A stretch of DNA of 64,000 bases from Pterobdella sp. o SKG-2022. Its lineage: Eukaryota; Annelida; Clitellata; Hirudinida; Piscicolidae. The stretch is taken from positions 3,826,721 to 3,890,720 of the forward strand of contig OZ038321.1 of assembly GCA_964035795.1 (NCBI GenBank), in the 5' to 3' direction. The position numbers and the translations under genes were made by a program. The notes under the pieces were generated by a model. The model had not been told where the DNA came from, searched no databases, and saw nothing but the letters and a program-made list of their open reading frames with translations. The first letter of the stretch is position 1; each line of letters starts with the position of its first letter. Below, piece after piece: positions 19,859-31,020 of this stretch.

Positions 19859-21559
19859 GTAGAGGGCTTAATGGAAGCTAATCAAGATATTAAAAGGTGT
19901 GATGAGAAAACGCATACAGATATTGCAAATATCAGAGCGATCGTGATAATTTCTCAAAGTTTCTTTAACAAAAGCTCAACAGATGTATTTATTAATTTCG
20001 AATTATATCATTGCATTATAGAACTCTTTATTCTAAAGTAACAAAGATGCATTCATTTCTGGACGAAAAATGTACAAAAGCTTTTTTGAATAGGGTAATT
20101 TACAACGGAAAACAAAAATTTGATTGTAGAAACGACAATTCAAAAGTTGATTCCAGTGGTGCCAACTCTTCAAGTATGTAGGCCAAAAGATTGGTATATT
20201 GCTAAATGTTAGACACATATGAATAGACACTTTGCTAAATGCATTTTTATTTATGAAGTTAAAGTTTCACCGTTTTTGATGTTGTCCCAGTCATGAATGT
20301 TGTTTGTAGGTATAAGAAAGGGTTCGAACATTATATTCATGTTGTCAGCATTCCCGCACACTATTAGATGAAGGCATAACATATATTTCAACGGAAAAAT
20401 CCGTATTTCAATCAAAAAACTATTCTATTGGAAATCTTTCAATTTTTGTTTTTAGAAATAATGAAAATTATTTTAACAAGTACCGCTATAACTCAACTCT
20501 TATTAGAAGTATTATCAATATTGTTATTGCTCTTATTCTTATTATTATTGCTACTATTATTTTTATTTTTGCTATTATTGTTATTATTTTTTTTCTTCAT
20601 GTTATCATTTAATATCGTTATTTTAATTTTTGTTTTCATTTTTATATAAAAAAAATTTCCACATAAATATTGGGCATTAAAACACATTTTTCATTGCACC
20701 ACAAAACTGAATTAAAGACACTGGTGCTTATTTTAGCCCCATAAAACAGCTTCCAAAAACAATTACTACAATCAAGTGAATAGGCTTTGTTGTTTATACA
20801 AGGGTATTAACGAAAAAACTGTCTCTCCATTCTAGTAATAATAGGTGTGCAAATGTGGGGTCAGTCCACAGCCTTTCGGGCTCAAGCTGTGTAGGGTTTT
20901 TTTGCAGTTGAAAAGATGAAATATATTGTAAATGTGACAAAGAAGGCACAATGGTGAAGGAGGAAATGAAGGCGAAATTATATAAAGATATGATCGGAGG
21001 AAAGGCGATTTGTTGGTTTTTAATTGAGATAGAAGATAACGATCACTATGATTTAAGATAGCTTCTGGTGGATTGATTCTTTTGTTGCACCCACTTGTTT
21101 GGCTGTTTTCAAAACTCGACTTATTTAATCTAATTTCATGCCTTTTTGTCTCAATTTCTGCTGCTTAAAAAGCACGGTCAGTTTTAAATTTCGGTTTATA
21201 TAGTAGAGAATTTTTAATTTTCTAATTTTTGATGTTTTTTTTTTGTCTAAATTCAAATATTTACGTAGTTCTCGCAAACTAACTTGATTATACGTTAAGT
21301 TTTAAATCTCTCGTTACAAGTCTAGTTATATCTTTCCATCAATATGTCTTATTCCTAAACTTTTTACGTAATTTATCTAATATATCAAAAATTTTTAAGC
21401 TTCTTGTGGGACGTAATACTTTTCAGTGAAAATTGAAAAATCGTGAAAATAAATTAAACCTGAATAAAAAAGCCAAAGTTTATAAAACAGGTCAACTTGG
21501 AAATTAACAGAAAATAACTTTAGAGGATTCAGGCCTGTAGAAGGTTGGAGGACTTTTCA
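19859..21559. other. Intergenic gap with ATT microsatellite
   Basis: No gene supported. An ATT/TTA-rich simple repeat fills 20490-20650 and produces poly-Leu and poly-Asn frames on the two strands. At 20855-20910 a short GC-rich block (ggggtcagtccacagccttt) ends in gtagggtttttttgcag. Its nature is unknown. Confidence 0.5.
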
Positions 21560-21990
21560 GGGAATAAATCTAAATCATTGTCCCTGTTCTCAGCTAGAGG
21601 ACCCCAAACAGACTGCATCCATGTTTCCCACAATTATGGTGTGCCCTCTGTTTAAAAAAACTTCCATCTTAGTTTTGAACTGTTCATAAATTTTTTCCAC
21701 ATCTTCATCAGCATGAGCTGAAGTTGGCATATAGACTACCACTACATTTAGGTCTACTGGATCTCCACTTCTCTCACTGCTTTAGTAGCTTTTTTACAAA
21801 ATATTAAACTTACTCCTCACTGACATACTTCCCTTCTAAAAATGAAATTCTAAATCGATCATCTTCAATACCACTTCGTCTTTTCCATCTGTGAGACTCA
21901 CCAAGCTTATATTATGCCTTTTTGTCTTCTTTTTTACTCATCCCCATGGTTATGGGGCTTTTCAAACTTCTGACATTTTATGTGGCTATT
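21560..21990 (-). mobile_element. Non-LTR retrotransposon remnant, endonuclease domain
   Basis: On the minus strand a frame from about 21790 to 21592 reads DLNVVVVYMPTSAHADEDVE..FYEQ-like, then HTIIVGNMDAVCLG. It matches the apurinic-type endonuclease block of LINE ORF2 proteins (A/M-P-T-S...., then I-x-x-G-D-x-N-A-x-x-G, here G-N-M-D-A). Upstream, 21800-21910 continues with LVSLTDGKDEVVLKMIDLEF in a shifted frame. It is a fragment broken by stops, with no reverse transcriptase next to it. The LINE tail at 28350-29067 could be from a related family but is on the other strand. Confidence 0.65.
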
Positions 21991-22756
21991 CTCAACTTTC
22001 CTTTATAAAGGTTTTTCAGAGCAATAGTTTTCACCATGTTTCCTTCACCTGACTTGACATCATAAAAATGGTTCATGTTTTCTAAAATGGTTTATCGTTT
22101 CGTTTATCTACTTTCTTGTATTTCTGTTGTATGAATTGTTTCAGTTTGAAATAAAATATTTTTCGACGCACTTTTCTAAAGTGTATCTTGTTATTGATGG
22201 AAAAAATCAGTGTAGACTCTCTGAAATAATTCATTATACATTAAATTATAATAATTCTACTTATTTAAACTTTCCTTTTATAAAATATACTCGATATATT
22301 TCGATATTTGCTATCTCGTTGAGAAATTTGCTTGCTTATGTTATGAAAATCTCACAAAAAATAACTTAATAGTTTTGATTCATTGTATAAATGTCATGGA
22401 ATGTCAGAAGTTTGAAAAACTGATAAGTTCAGCAAAAAATAGAAATAATCGTTTCTAGTTTTAAGGCAACCGCTTATGGTAGCTTCTAAAATGAACGTTT
22501 CAATAGTGAGACCTTTGATATAATTGAATAAAGTGTTGTGGAATTGTATGTAACCTCAGTATCAGCCAAAGACTTTTTGTTACTATAAGAACATTATTTC
22601 TATTTTTGCACGTAAGCATAGGTTAATGACAAAGAAACAATAGAAAACTTGTTAAGGGTTTTTTAGTCTAATTTCAATTGTTTGATTTGAAACGATTTTT
22701 GATTTGATCTTTATTGGTTATTTTTTTATAAACAATAAAATTTTTTCTTACATTTA
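21991..22756. other. Gap 3' of lectin copy A, partly duplicated
   Basis: No gene supported. About 22500-22680 is homologous to about 26480-26660 (gttgtggaattgtat, atatcagcca.tgacttttt, atgaacactat), showing that the tandem lectin duplication includes 3' flanking DNA. Confidence 0.5.
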
Positions 22757-23822
22757 TTAGAAGTTTTTAACTTTCTGCAACTTATGCTCTAAAGTGACCA
22801 TGCCAAGTGACTTATCAAGTTCGCAAATTGAACAGCGATATGTATGGTCCCAATTTACATCATTCCATAATAAATCCCTTTAATACGTTGCAGCCTCTAG
22901 ACAATTTTCTCCATTAGTTTGATTATTTGGCTCGCCAGGCAACCAGTGATTCCAAATAAGAGGGTTTGAAGTCTCTGCTTCGTGTCTATGAGATTCCCAT
23001 GCAAATTGACCGTTTGCTCTTCGAGTTGCCGAGGTCCAGAATGCTATTCCAATTTCTGGGCTCAAACATTCATTTAAATCTGTTGAAAAACAAAAAGTAT
23101 TATATGATTGGAATTTGTTTATAATGAGTAAACACTCGTTTAACACTGTAAAAAAAAAGTTTGGGATAATATTTAAGCTGGAGATGTCTATAATTGTTAA
23201 AATGTACTGATTCAGAGTCAGTGAACTGAACTTTTGATTTTGAAATTTTCTTTAAAAGTTTTCTCAACTACAAAAAATCAATATTGAAAATTTAGTATAT
23301 GATTTTTTTGAAAAAGTATTATTTTTTAATTTCAAATATAATCTTATATTGTATTTTAAGAAGGCTTGAAAGAACTTATTTGAATAATAAACTTTCATCT
23401 ATGAATTGCCAAAAGTGTGAATTTAAAAAACCCAGACCGGGACTTGGATCTCATGCTTATAGATTAGTTGTAAAAATATAGAAACCAAGTCCTATAACCA
23501 AACCTAAAATCCTTCAACACCGCATTTAAAAACTTTTTAATTCTTAGCTAAAAATCTATGAAAACTAATCAGAAATTCACCCCGAACAGTTAGTAAAGTA
23601 TGATAAAACCCAACACTTTTCTCTGGCGTTTCTATTCTTGCCAGTCTTGTGTTATAATACCATTTACATTTTTTTCTTGCGCCATGATAATTACGACCAA
23701 TTGTGTTGACTAAAAAGAACTGGTTGTTCCATATCATAGGCCTGAAACGCAGCGCAACTTGACTGTTAATTCTAACGTTAGCAAGTATAAGAAAAATCAA
23801 TGACTAAGTGTATTTTCGACAT
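22757..23822 (-). pseudogene. C-type lectin, tandem copy A, disrupted
   Basis: Two lectin exons are visible: 23581-23771 and 22757-23079, in phase (G+AT gives Asp). They encode a CTLD: FLVNTIGRNYHGARKKC, then FWTSATRRANGQFAWES, then HWLPGEPNNQTNGENC with the EPN sugar-specificity motif, then LLWNDVNWDHTYRCSIC with WND and the last cysteines. An in-frame TAA at 22880-22882 falls between EPN and WND, where copy B has an Arg codon. At the 5' end, the ATG at 23822 starts MSKIHLV but is one base out of frame with the hydrophobic LIFLILANVR leading into the CTLD, as if a signal peptide had been frameshifted. Alternatively exon 1 is spliced differently. AATAAA overlaps the final stop. Truncated lectin or young pseudogene. 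Confidence 0.7.
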
Positions 23823-23969
23823 TTTTATTTTTTGAGTGTGATGGAATTTCCTTTAAATAGTTTTATACTAGTTAGTCTTTTCATAGTAGTTGTATGGCTT
23901 TTGATCGATACTTGAATGGTTAATGAGTGTTTTGTGAATAAATTTCGAGTGTAATCAACTTTTGAACTC
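23772..23969. repeat. 198-bp segment identical to 27744-27941
   Basis: From ctaacgttagcaagtataag to cttttgaactc I see no difference between this segment and 27744-27941. It covers the putative start, the region with a TATAAAA-type box, and further 5' flank of lectin copies A and B. The adjoining coding exons differ at many positions. Confidence 0.85.
23861..23867 (-). promoter_or_regulatory. Possible TATA box of the lectin copy A
   Basis: TATAAAA on the minus strand, about 40 bp upstream of the ATG at 23822, within the flank shared with copy B (equivalent position about 27833-27839). In AT-rich DNA such a match is weak evidence by itself. Confidence 0.3.
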
Positions 23970-25667
23970 AATGCATTTCAAATAACATTAATCGATCTAA
24001 TTATTTATGGAAGTACAGGGGATGAAATTCTATATGACCAGCTATGTTTTGTAAAAAATCGGTTGTTTTAAGCTTTCCATAGATAAAATTTTGACCATTT
24101 CTATTTCTCGACTTGTCCACCACGTTACACAACATTTGCCATAGTGGAGGGTCGTAAATGGCACTTCGTTTTACTGGAAATACTGAAGGTGTGATAAAAA
24201 GTTTTAAAATTTTTAAACATTTCGTGTGAAAAGAGGTTCTTTTAATATGTTCATAATTGATTGCTGACTCATACTAACTTCACAAATCAACTTTTTTGTG
24301 GTAAAGAAATTCAGCCGAAATTTTCTTCCTTTTCTTTTAATGCTTCTGATTATCAGGTACTTGTGAAAACTTTACAATTTTGTTATCACAGCAAACAATA
24401 AACTTTCTTATTTCTATTTTTGAATTTCTGATTTGAGCTAAGACATCAGAACTTGGGGTTGTTTATACATTGTCAGATGACTTAAAAAAATCGTTTTTGT
24501 AGACAAACAGAAGAGAAAACTAATTTTTTTTCTTTTTCATATAATTTTTATTATACTAATATATAATCAATTTTTATGAGAAATTTTCCTGGTATCTGTA
24601 TCTAAAAAAATAATGCAACATTCACGAAAGGTCATAAAGAAATTTTGCACATGTAATTCAGTAAGCGAAGCTTTCTGTCAATCTTTTCAAAACTTTTAAA
24701 ATATTCGACTATTTTAACTAAATAAATATAGTTTTTTTTATTATATTTTTTAGAAAATTTTATCAAAAAATAATGAAAACCCAAAAGAAATTTTATAAAT
24801 CATGGATGGTCATATAGTAATATTACTCTCCGTATGAACCTGCAAGTATAGAGTTTCAGTGCAAAACATACAAAATCAATTCAGCTTTTGAAACTTATTT
24901 AAGCTATACTTTTCATTTTGTCGAAAACGTTCAGATACTCATCAAAAATTAATGAAGTTTAAAAATAAAGTTGTATAGCATTTAATTGAATAGAAAAAGA
25001 GATTAAAAACCGTCATAACCTATATAATTTTTATATTTTTTAAAAAAACATTTGTTAAGAATTAATGTAAAAACCTACTTAATGTTCAAAATTAATTAAA
25101 CCAATCCCAGAGTTTTTTAGGATTATTTTTTATCATAGTTTAGTAGAATTTTTTAAAAAGGTTGAAGGCTGAAAAAACTCTAATATAGCTTGTAAATTAT
25201 CATTTCGATTCCCACAAAATCATTATTTTTATTGCAAACTCCATACAAGATAATTTTTTGATTTTTTGTAGTTTGTATAAAATAATTGGCAATTATATTC
25301 ATTTGAATAATTTTCATGTTTTCAGTTTGATTTTTTGAAAAGTATTTTTATTTGAATTTTTTTCAAATTCAGTTTCATTTAAAACAAAAATTTTCATACT
25401 TTTGTGTCAAATCAATAACAATGAACAACATCGAAAAAGTCAAATTTCAGAGGCATGCTTGTAAGAAGCAACCGCGCACCTACATATATTAAGCGCTGAC
25501 ATTTTGCGTGCGTTATTTTTTTTGATTCTTATTCTAATTAGTATCGTTATCGTTAGTTACTCTGAATGATAAAGTGTTTTTATCATGTTAACAAAAATTT
25601 ATTTGTTCAGTTTAAGAGCCACAAAACGAAATATACAGCAAAGGTGGCAAAGAATACAACATCATAT
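23970..25667. other. Gap between lectin copies
   Basis: AT-rich, no open frame or family match. Nothing recognised except the fold-back element that follows at 25668. Confidence 0.5.
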
Positions 25668-25852
25668 TGACGTAAAATAGCCGGAAATCAATATAATAGA
25701 AACAAACACTAAGGTTTATTGAGAAACTTAATCCACGAAGCTTTTCGTAAGAGTAACTTACATTATCTATTCAATAGATAATGTAAGATACTCTTACGAA
25801 AAGCTTTGTGTATTAAGTTTCTCAATAAACCTTAGTGTTTGTTTCTATTATA
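25668..25852. repeat. Fold-back (MITE-like) element, family 1
   Basis: The left end gacgtaaaatagccggaaat, caaacactaaggtttattga, acgaagcttttcgtaagag and the mirror arm catta-tctattcaatagata-atgtaag meet at a centre near 25770. The right end is tagtgtttgtttctattata. Almost identical in layout to 11051-11250. Confidence 0.85.
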
Positions 25853-26778
25853 ATATAACATCAAAAAATAACAATGCTTCCCAAAGAGCCAGTTAAGTAA
25901 AGTTTTGGAATTTAAAAAATAAATAAATTAACAATGGCTACAACAGCCATAATGCTATAGAAACACCCAGGCCTGAAAACCAATTGAAGTTAAAAAATAT
26001 AGGAAAGAAAGGTGAAAAAAAGGGGAAGTGGAAACAGAAGTATAATCTCTGAAATATAATTCAGTTTCTTTTTTTACAATAATAAATTGAATTAGGAAAC
26101 TTTTTAACCAATACAAATTATCAGACTGAGTACACGATTGTTTTTATTTAACGTCTTTTAAAATTAAAATATATAAAATATTTTATTATTTCCTTTTTTG
26201 CCCATTTTTTTATAACTATCTTATTCTATTTCAAAATTTTAATAATGATTTATAGTTTTACTTAAAAATTTTCTGCTTATTTTTTGAATAAACGTGTTTT
26301 TAAAAATTTTTTTGCATATTTAAATAAATGGTAGTATATATGAAGCAAAAGAAAAACTCAAAATAAACGTTTTTTCACCTCCATCCTAATGGCATATAAC
26401 AACGTCAAAATGGATATTTTAGTTTTGAGTGAAAGTTTTTTACAGCTGTTTTCAGGTTGAAACAGATGGCATTTTCTTCAACACTGCATCTGGAGTTATT
26501 TGTGAGGCCTTTGATTTAACTGAATTAAGTGTTGTGGAATTGTATATTATTTTAATATCAGCCACTGACTTTTTATGACTATATGAACACTATCTACATT
26601 TTTGGACAACGAGTATAGACAAATTACGAAGAAACCGTGGAAAGTTTGTCTATTAAAGTCATTTTAAAAATTTAATTTCAACTGCTTTTAAAAATTTTTC
26701 CATTCGATATTCATGGTTCTATTTTGATGAACACAAAAAAACTCTTCAAACATTTATTTAAAGCTTTCAAGCTGAAAC

Positions 26779-27794
26779 TTATTTTGATACTCTACCCCAA
26801 TGACTGGTTAAACCAACGTCACAAATTGAACAGCGAATGAATCGATCACAATCGGCATCATTCCACAAGAAATCCTCTCGTCTCATTACAGCCTTTAAAC
26901 AATTTTCTCTATTATTTTGATTTTTCGGCTCACCAGGCAACCAATTACTTCAAGTAAGAGAAACTGAAGTCTGGGTCTCTCCAATAAGGATCCCAAGCAA
27001 ATTGGCCGTTTTCGCGCCGTTCCCGAGGTCCAGAATGATATCCCTATTTCTGGACTGTAACATCAGTTCAACTCTGTAGAAAAATAATTTTTTGGAATTT
27101 CATATGGCCAAAACATGTTTATGATTGTTAATATATAATGATTAGAAGAAAATCAGGTTAGGTGTTGAAATTATCTATTTAAAATTTTTCACTTCCATGA
27201 AAATCTCTATTTGAAAGTTTATTCACAAGATTAATAATATATCTTTTTTAATGAAATTGTGTTTTTTGAGTTTATGTTTTCAAATTAGTCTCAATATAAA
27301 AAACAATCTTATACTGTTTTCCGAATACAATCACGTCCAAAAGAAATTATTCAGAACAATAAACTTGCGACTACGCTTAGCCAAAAATTTGGAATTAAAA
27401 GACTCAAACCGTGATTAAAGCTTATGTTTTTAGATAAGGCGCAGAAATATAGAAACAATACCCGTAACCCAAACTTAGAATATATATAAAACCGCTTCTC
27501 AAAACAATTGAATACTTCGCTAAAATTCTATAAAAACTGATCAGAAATTCACCCCAAACAGTCTTTACGCCCTGAAACAGCCCCTGGTTCCACCAAGACG
27601 AAGTAAGTCGAACCAGGTTTCCGCCAAAGTAACTAAAGCAATCGTCTCTAGCCTCGTGCCACTTACGACGGTTTGTATTGACCATAAAGAACTGATTGTC
27701 AAACATGATTGGTCTGAAAAACAACTCAACTTGACAGTTAGTTCTAACGTTAGCAAGTATAAGAAAAATCAATGACTAAGTGTATTTTCGACAT
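26779..27794 (-). pseudogene. C-type lectin, tandem copy B, clearly disrupted
   Basis: Exon 27553-27743 is open and the same length (191 nt) as in copy A: FFMVNTNRRKWHEARDDC, then FGGNLVRLTSSWWNQG. Exon 26779-27073 is decayed: the codon after its first LN is TGA where copy A has Glu, a 2-nt deletion sits after FWTSGT, and further shifts or stops precede NWLPGEPKNQ (so the EPN Asn itself became Lys). The 3' part reads DFLWNDADCDRFIRCSICD. The 5' end around the ATG at 27794 carries the same one-base frame problem as copy A. The defects make a full-length lectin impossible from this copy. Confidence 0.85.
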
Positions 27795-27941
27795 TTTTAT
27801 TTTTTGAGTGTGATGGAATTTCCTTTAAATAGTTTTATACTAGTTAGTCTTTTCATAGTAGTTGTATGGCTTTTGATCGATACTTGAATGGTTAATGAGT
27901 GTTTTGTGAATAAATTTCGAGTGTAATCAACTTTTGAACTC
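27744..27941. repeat. 198-bp segment identical to 23772-23969
   Basis: Partner of the lectin copy A flank. Sequence identity ends abruptly at the exon acceptor on one side and at cttttgaactc on the other, after which the copies diverge. Confidence 0.85.
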
Positions 27942-28349
27942 CATTAATGCATTTTAAATGACCATAATCGATCAGATTATTTTTGTACATATGAACTTGC
28001 AAATATGGAGTTCAAGTGCAAAACTTGAAAAAATAATTCAGTTTTTGAAACTCATTTGAGCTGTATTTTGCGTTTTTTCAAAACATTTAGATAGTGACCA
28101 AAAATTAAATAATTTCAATAGTGAAGTTTCAATGATTTTTTTATGTAAAAACTTGCTTAACATTCATTCAGAAAGTACTTGGTCTTTTAATAGAAATCAG
28201 GCCGACTCCAAAAATTATTTTTCAATTTGAAAAATTTTTATAAAAATTTGAAACTAAATCTTTGCAAATTTCTAAAAATATGTGGAATAAGTTTGTTTAA
28301 TTAAAAATTTAGTTTGAATATTTTTAAATATTTTTATTTATAAAAAAAA

Positions 28350-29067
28350 CTTTTCAGAAATGGAAACTTAGATGAAACCTGTCTAAAACAGAAGTCATCA
28401 GTCTCGAAAGTAGCAAAGATGAATCGTGGAGACTCACGAAAAAACTTGGCTCTGCTAGGAGATGACGAAAACAGTAAAAGAAGACAAAAACTCTCTTCTA
28501 TTGCGTTTGGAAAGCTATGAAATCTATGAAAAAATGCTAAAAGAGTGTCAGAAAAAAGAAAAATCAATCTCTACAAGTCTTTCCTATACTCACATATAAT
28601 TGTGCAATATGGGCTTTCAAAACAAAATCTTGTCAACTCATCGATGCCTACCACAGAAAACAACTGAGAAAACTAATGGGCATTACTTACCCTAGAGTTA
28701 TCAGTAACAAGACTATGAAAAAACCAAAAGTATTCCCATAGGTCAACATTCCGCTAAACTACGGTGGAGTCTGTTAGGTCACATTCTGAGATCGGATGAA
28801 AACTTGTCAGCCAGGAAAGCAATGGAGATATACTTCAAAAATATTGAAAAAAAATACCCTGGTTTTAGAGGAAGACCTCGTATAACACTACCAACTGTCT
28901 TATCAGAAGACCTAAAAAGAACTGAAACAATTGCTTCACGTGAAAACCTCAAAATACCACTAAAGCTATCTACTAAAGAAGATTTAACTGAACTTCGCAA
29001 GATAGCCGAAGACAGAAAACAATGGAAACTTCTCGTTGAAACAATTAACCTCGACTATTTCTTTTAA
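28350..29067 (+). mobile_element. Non-LTR retrotransposon remnant, 3' end of pol
   Basis: A chain of plus-strand frames with shifts reads LNETKTEVISLES-like, SWRLTKKLGSAR, ILTYNCAIWAFKTKSCQLID, AYHRKQLRKLMGITYPRVIS, then KLRWSLLGHILRSDENLSAR, GFRGRPRITLPTVLSEDLKR and a terminal RKQWKLLVETI with TAA at 29065-29067. This is the usual post-reverse-transcriptase region of LINE ORF2 proteins (Y-N-C/S-x-x-W, H-R-x-x-L-R-x-x-x-G-I, R-W-x-x-x-G-H-x-x-R, G-R-P). At least two stops or frameshifts interrupt it. The last 87 codons are one open frame but not a gene. Confidence 0.8.
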
Positions 29068-30377
29068 CAATAATGCCGTTTTATATTTTCTCGTTTTGAC
29101 TTGCCCGACAATATATTCAATATATACATTTTTATTCTTATTTTAAGTTTACTGTGATAGGTGTGATGATATCTTTAATGGATTAGTCGTATGCCTTTAA
29201 TAAGGATTTTTTTTAAACCGAAAAAAATGTTTTCCAGAAGCTGCCTTCAGAGAAGTAAAATTTTATGTGAGTTTTAAAATTAAGAAACTTGGAATTTAAG
29301 AAATATTTAATAAAACTAGAAAAAAAAAATATTTCGCGAGGATTTTTGTTGATTATATTTTTCTTACGCGTACTAAGCAGCGTTTGCTCCCTCGAGCAGA
29401 GTCGAAAAAGCCTCCAAACATTTTTTTTATTTCAATTTTGATTTTCAAAAGTTGAAGTTAAATTTCTTATAAATATTTTTTAAATGTTCAAAGTAAATTT
29501 CTGCTTGGATAATTTGTTCAATTAATTCATTTATTCATAAAAAATTTGATGATCAATTGGAAAATTTGGTAACCAAATGCAAAGATTTGATAAACAAGTA
29601 GAGAAAATTGGTTATCAATTACGAAGATTTTGTATTCAATTGGAAACCCTATAAAGAGCCAAGTACAAATTTAATGAAAAAGTTTATTACAAATACTGAA
29701 TAAAACCCTGTTATAAATGATCATAACGATTATCGAAAATTCATAGTACTTTATTGTGGTTTTAAACTTTATACAAAAACTTAAAATATAAACGATTTGA
29801 ATTTGTTAAATGAATAATATAAAGATTTTTGTATGATGAACTTACATTTTTCAAGTATAAAAAATACTAAATGAAATATTTGTTGGTCTTGAAAAACTGT
29901 TTAATTGCTCAATTATATTTTTTTATAACTTATAATTGAGCGAAACACAGCGATGAAACTTACAAGCAACAAGCTTCTAGCTATTCAGTCAAAATTACCC
30001 CTCTTTTATTAGTATCAGCTTGGTCGATAATTAGTCTCAATTCTAAAAAATTCCGATATGATGTCTCTCAGAGAGTTGAGCTTGCGATGTTTGGCTATTG
30101 AAATTATCTTTACTCCGCTCATAATTTATTAAAATTTCATCGACACTTTTTCCTTGCTACTGTCTTTTTTGTCCTTTTCATCTTCGATTTTTCAACTGCA
30201 AAAAACAGCTCGATAACAAGTGGAATAACTTTTAAAAAACAATTTTGCTTTAAAAAAATTTAAATTAATGTAAATGAAAAAGAGTATTCGGAATCATTTT
30301 GAGGCAAACACGCTATGGTGCGCAAAACATCGTTATTGACACAATTGCTAGGCTCAAACACTTTTTACTATATTTTT
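29068..30377. other. Intergenic gap
   Basis: AT-rich, no gene seen. 29700-29770 contains part of fold-back family 2 (gataatcg-type arm: cgattatcgaaaattcatag). Confidence 0.45.
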
Positions 30378-30646
30378 GAAGTAAAACAATCGGAAATCAA
30401 TATAATAGAAACAAACACTATGGTTAATTGAAAAACTTATTACGCAAAGCTTTTCGTGAGAATATCTTACATTATCAAGTGTATCACACTATAATGTAAG
30501 TTCATCTTACGAAAAGCTTCGTGGAATAAAATAAACTCCCAAAAGTGTTTTCATTTGAATATATCACACTTGATAACGTAAGATATTATTACGAAAAGCT
30601 TCGTGTAATAAGTTTCCCAATAAACCTTAGTGTTTGTTTTTATTAT
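30378..30646. repeat. Composite fold-back element, family 1
   Basis: The left arm (gaagtaaaacaatcggaaat, caaacactatggttaattga, acgcaaagcttttcgtgag) and right arm (aaccttagtgtttgttttta) flank a duplicated internal module: aatgtaagttcatcttacga..agcttcgtggaataaaataa precedes a second gataacgtaagatattatta arm. The internal module also appears alone at about 33410-33475 in SNRNP40 intron 5. It may be one copy inserted into another. Confidence 0.75.
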
Positions 30647-31020
30647 AAAATATTTTTAATAATTTAAAAATTAATTTCGATCAAAACTAACTCGAAAAAG
30701 ATTGATAAAGAATTGAAGTAAAAAAATGATAAAATATGATAAAATTAAAGCAGTTGAAAAAACTTGAAAAAAAAATTAATAATATTCAACAGTATAAAAA
30801 TTTTTGAACCTTAAAAATCTTCAAATAAAAGTAAAAGAAATACAGTGAAAAGTTGTGTGTTTTTTCCTCGTATATTCTTTTGTTATCGCTCTTTTCGTAT
30901 CAAACTTGTCGGGTTCGCAAAAAATTCATTAATATAGTCAAACATAATTAGTTGAACACATTTTCGATTTCAAAATTTTTAAGCTAAGTAATTAATTCAA
31001 AACTAAATAGTTCAATTATG

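Noticed and set aside
20428..20687. Poly-Leu plus frame and poly-Asn minus frame
   Set aside because: Translated ATT/TTA simple repeat.
28779..29067. 87-codon plus frame as an independent gene
   Set aside because: It is the last piece of a frameshifted LINE pol region; upstream reverse-transcriptase-tail motifs are in other frames.
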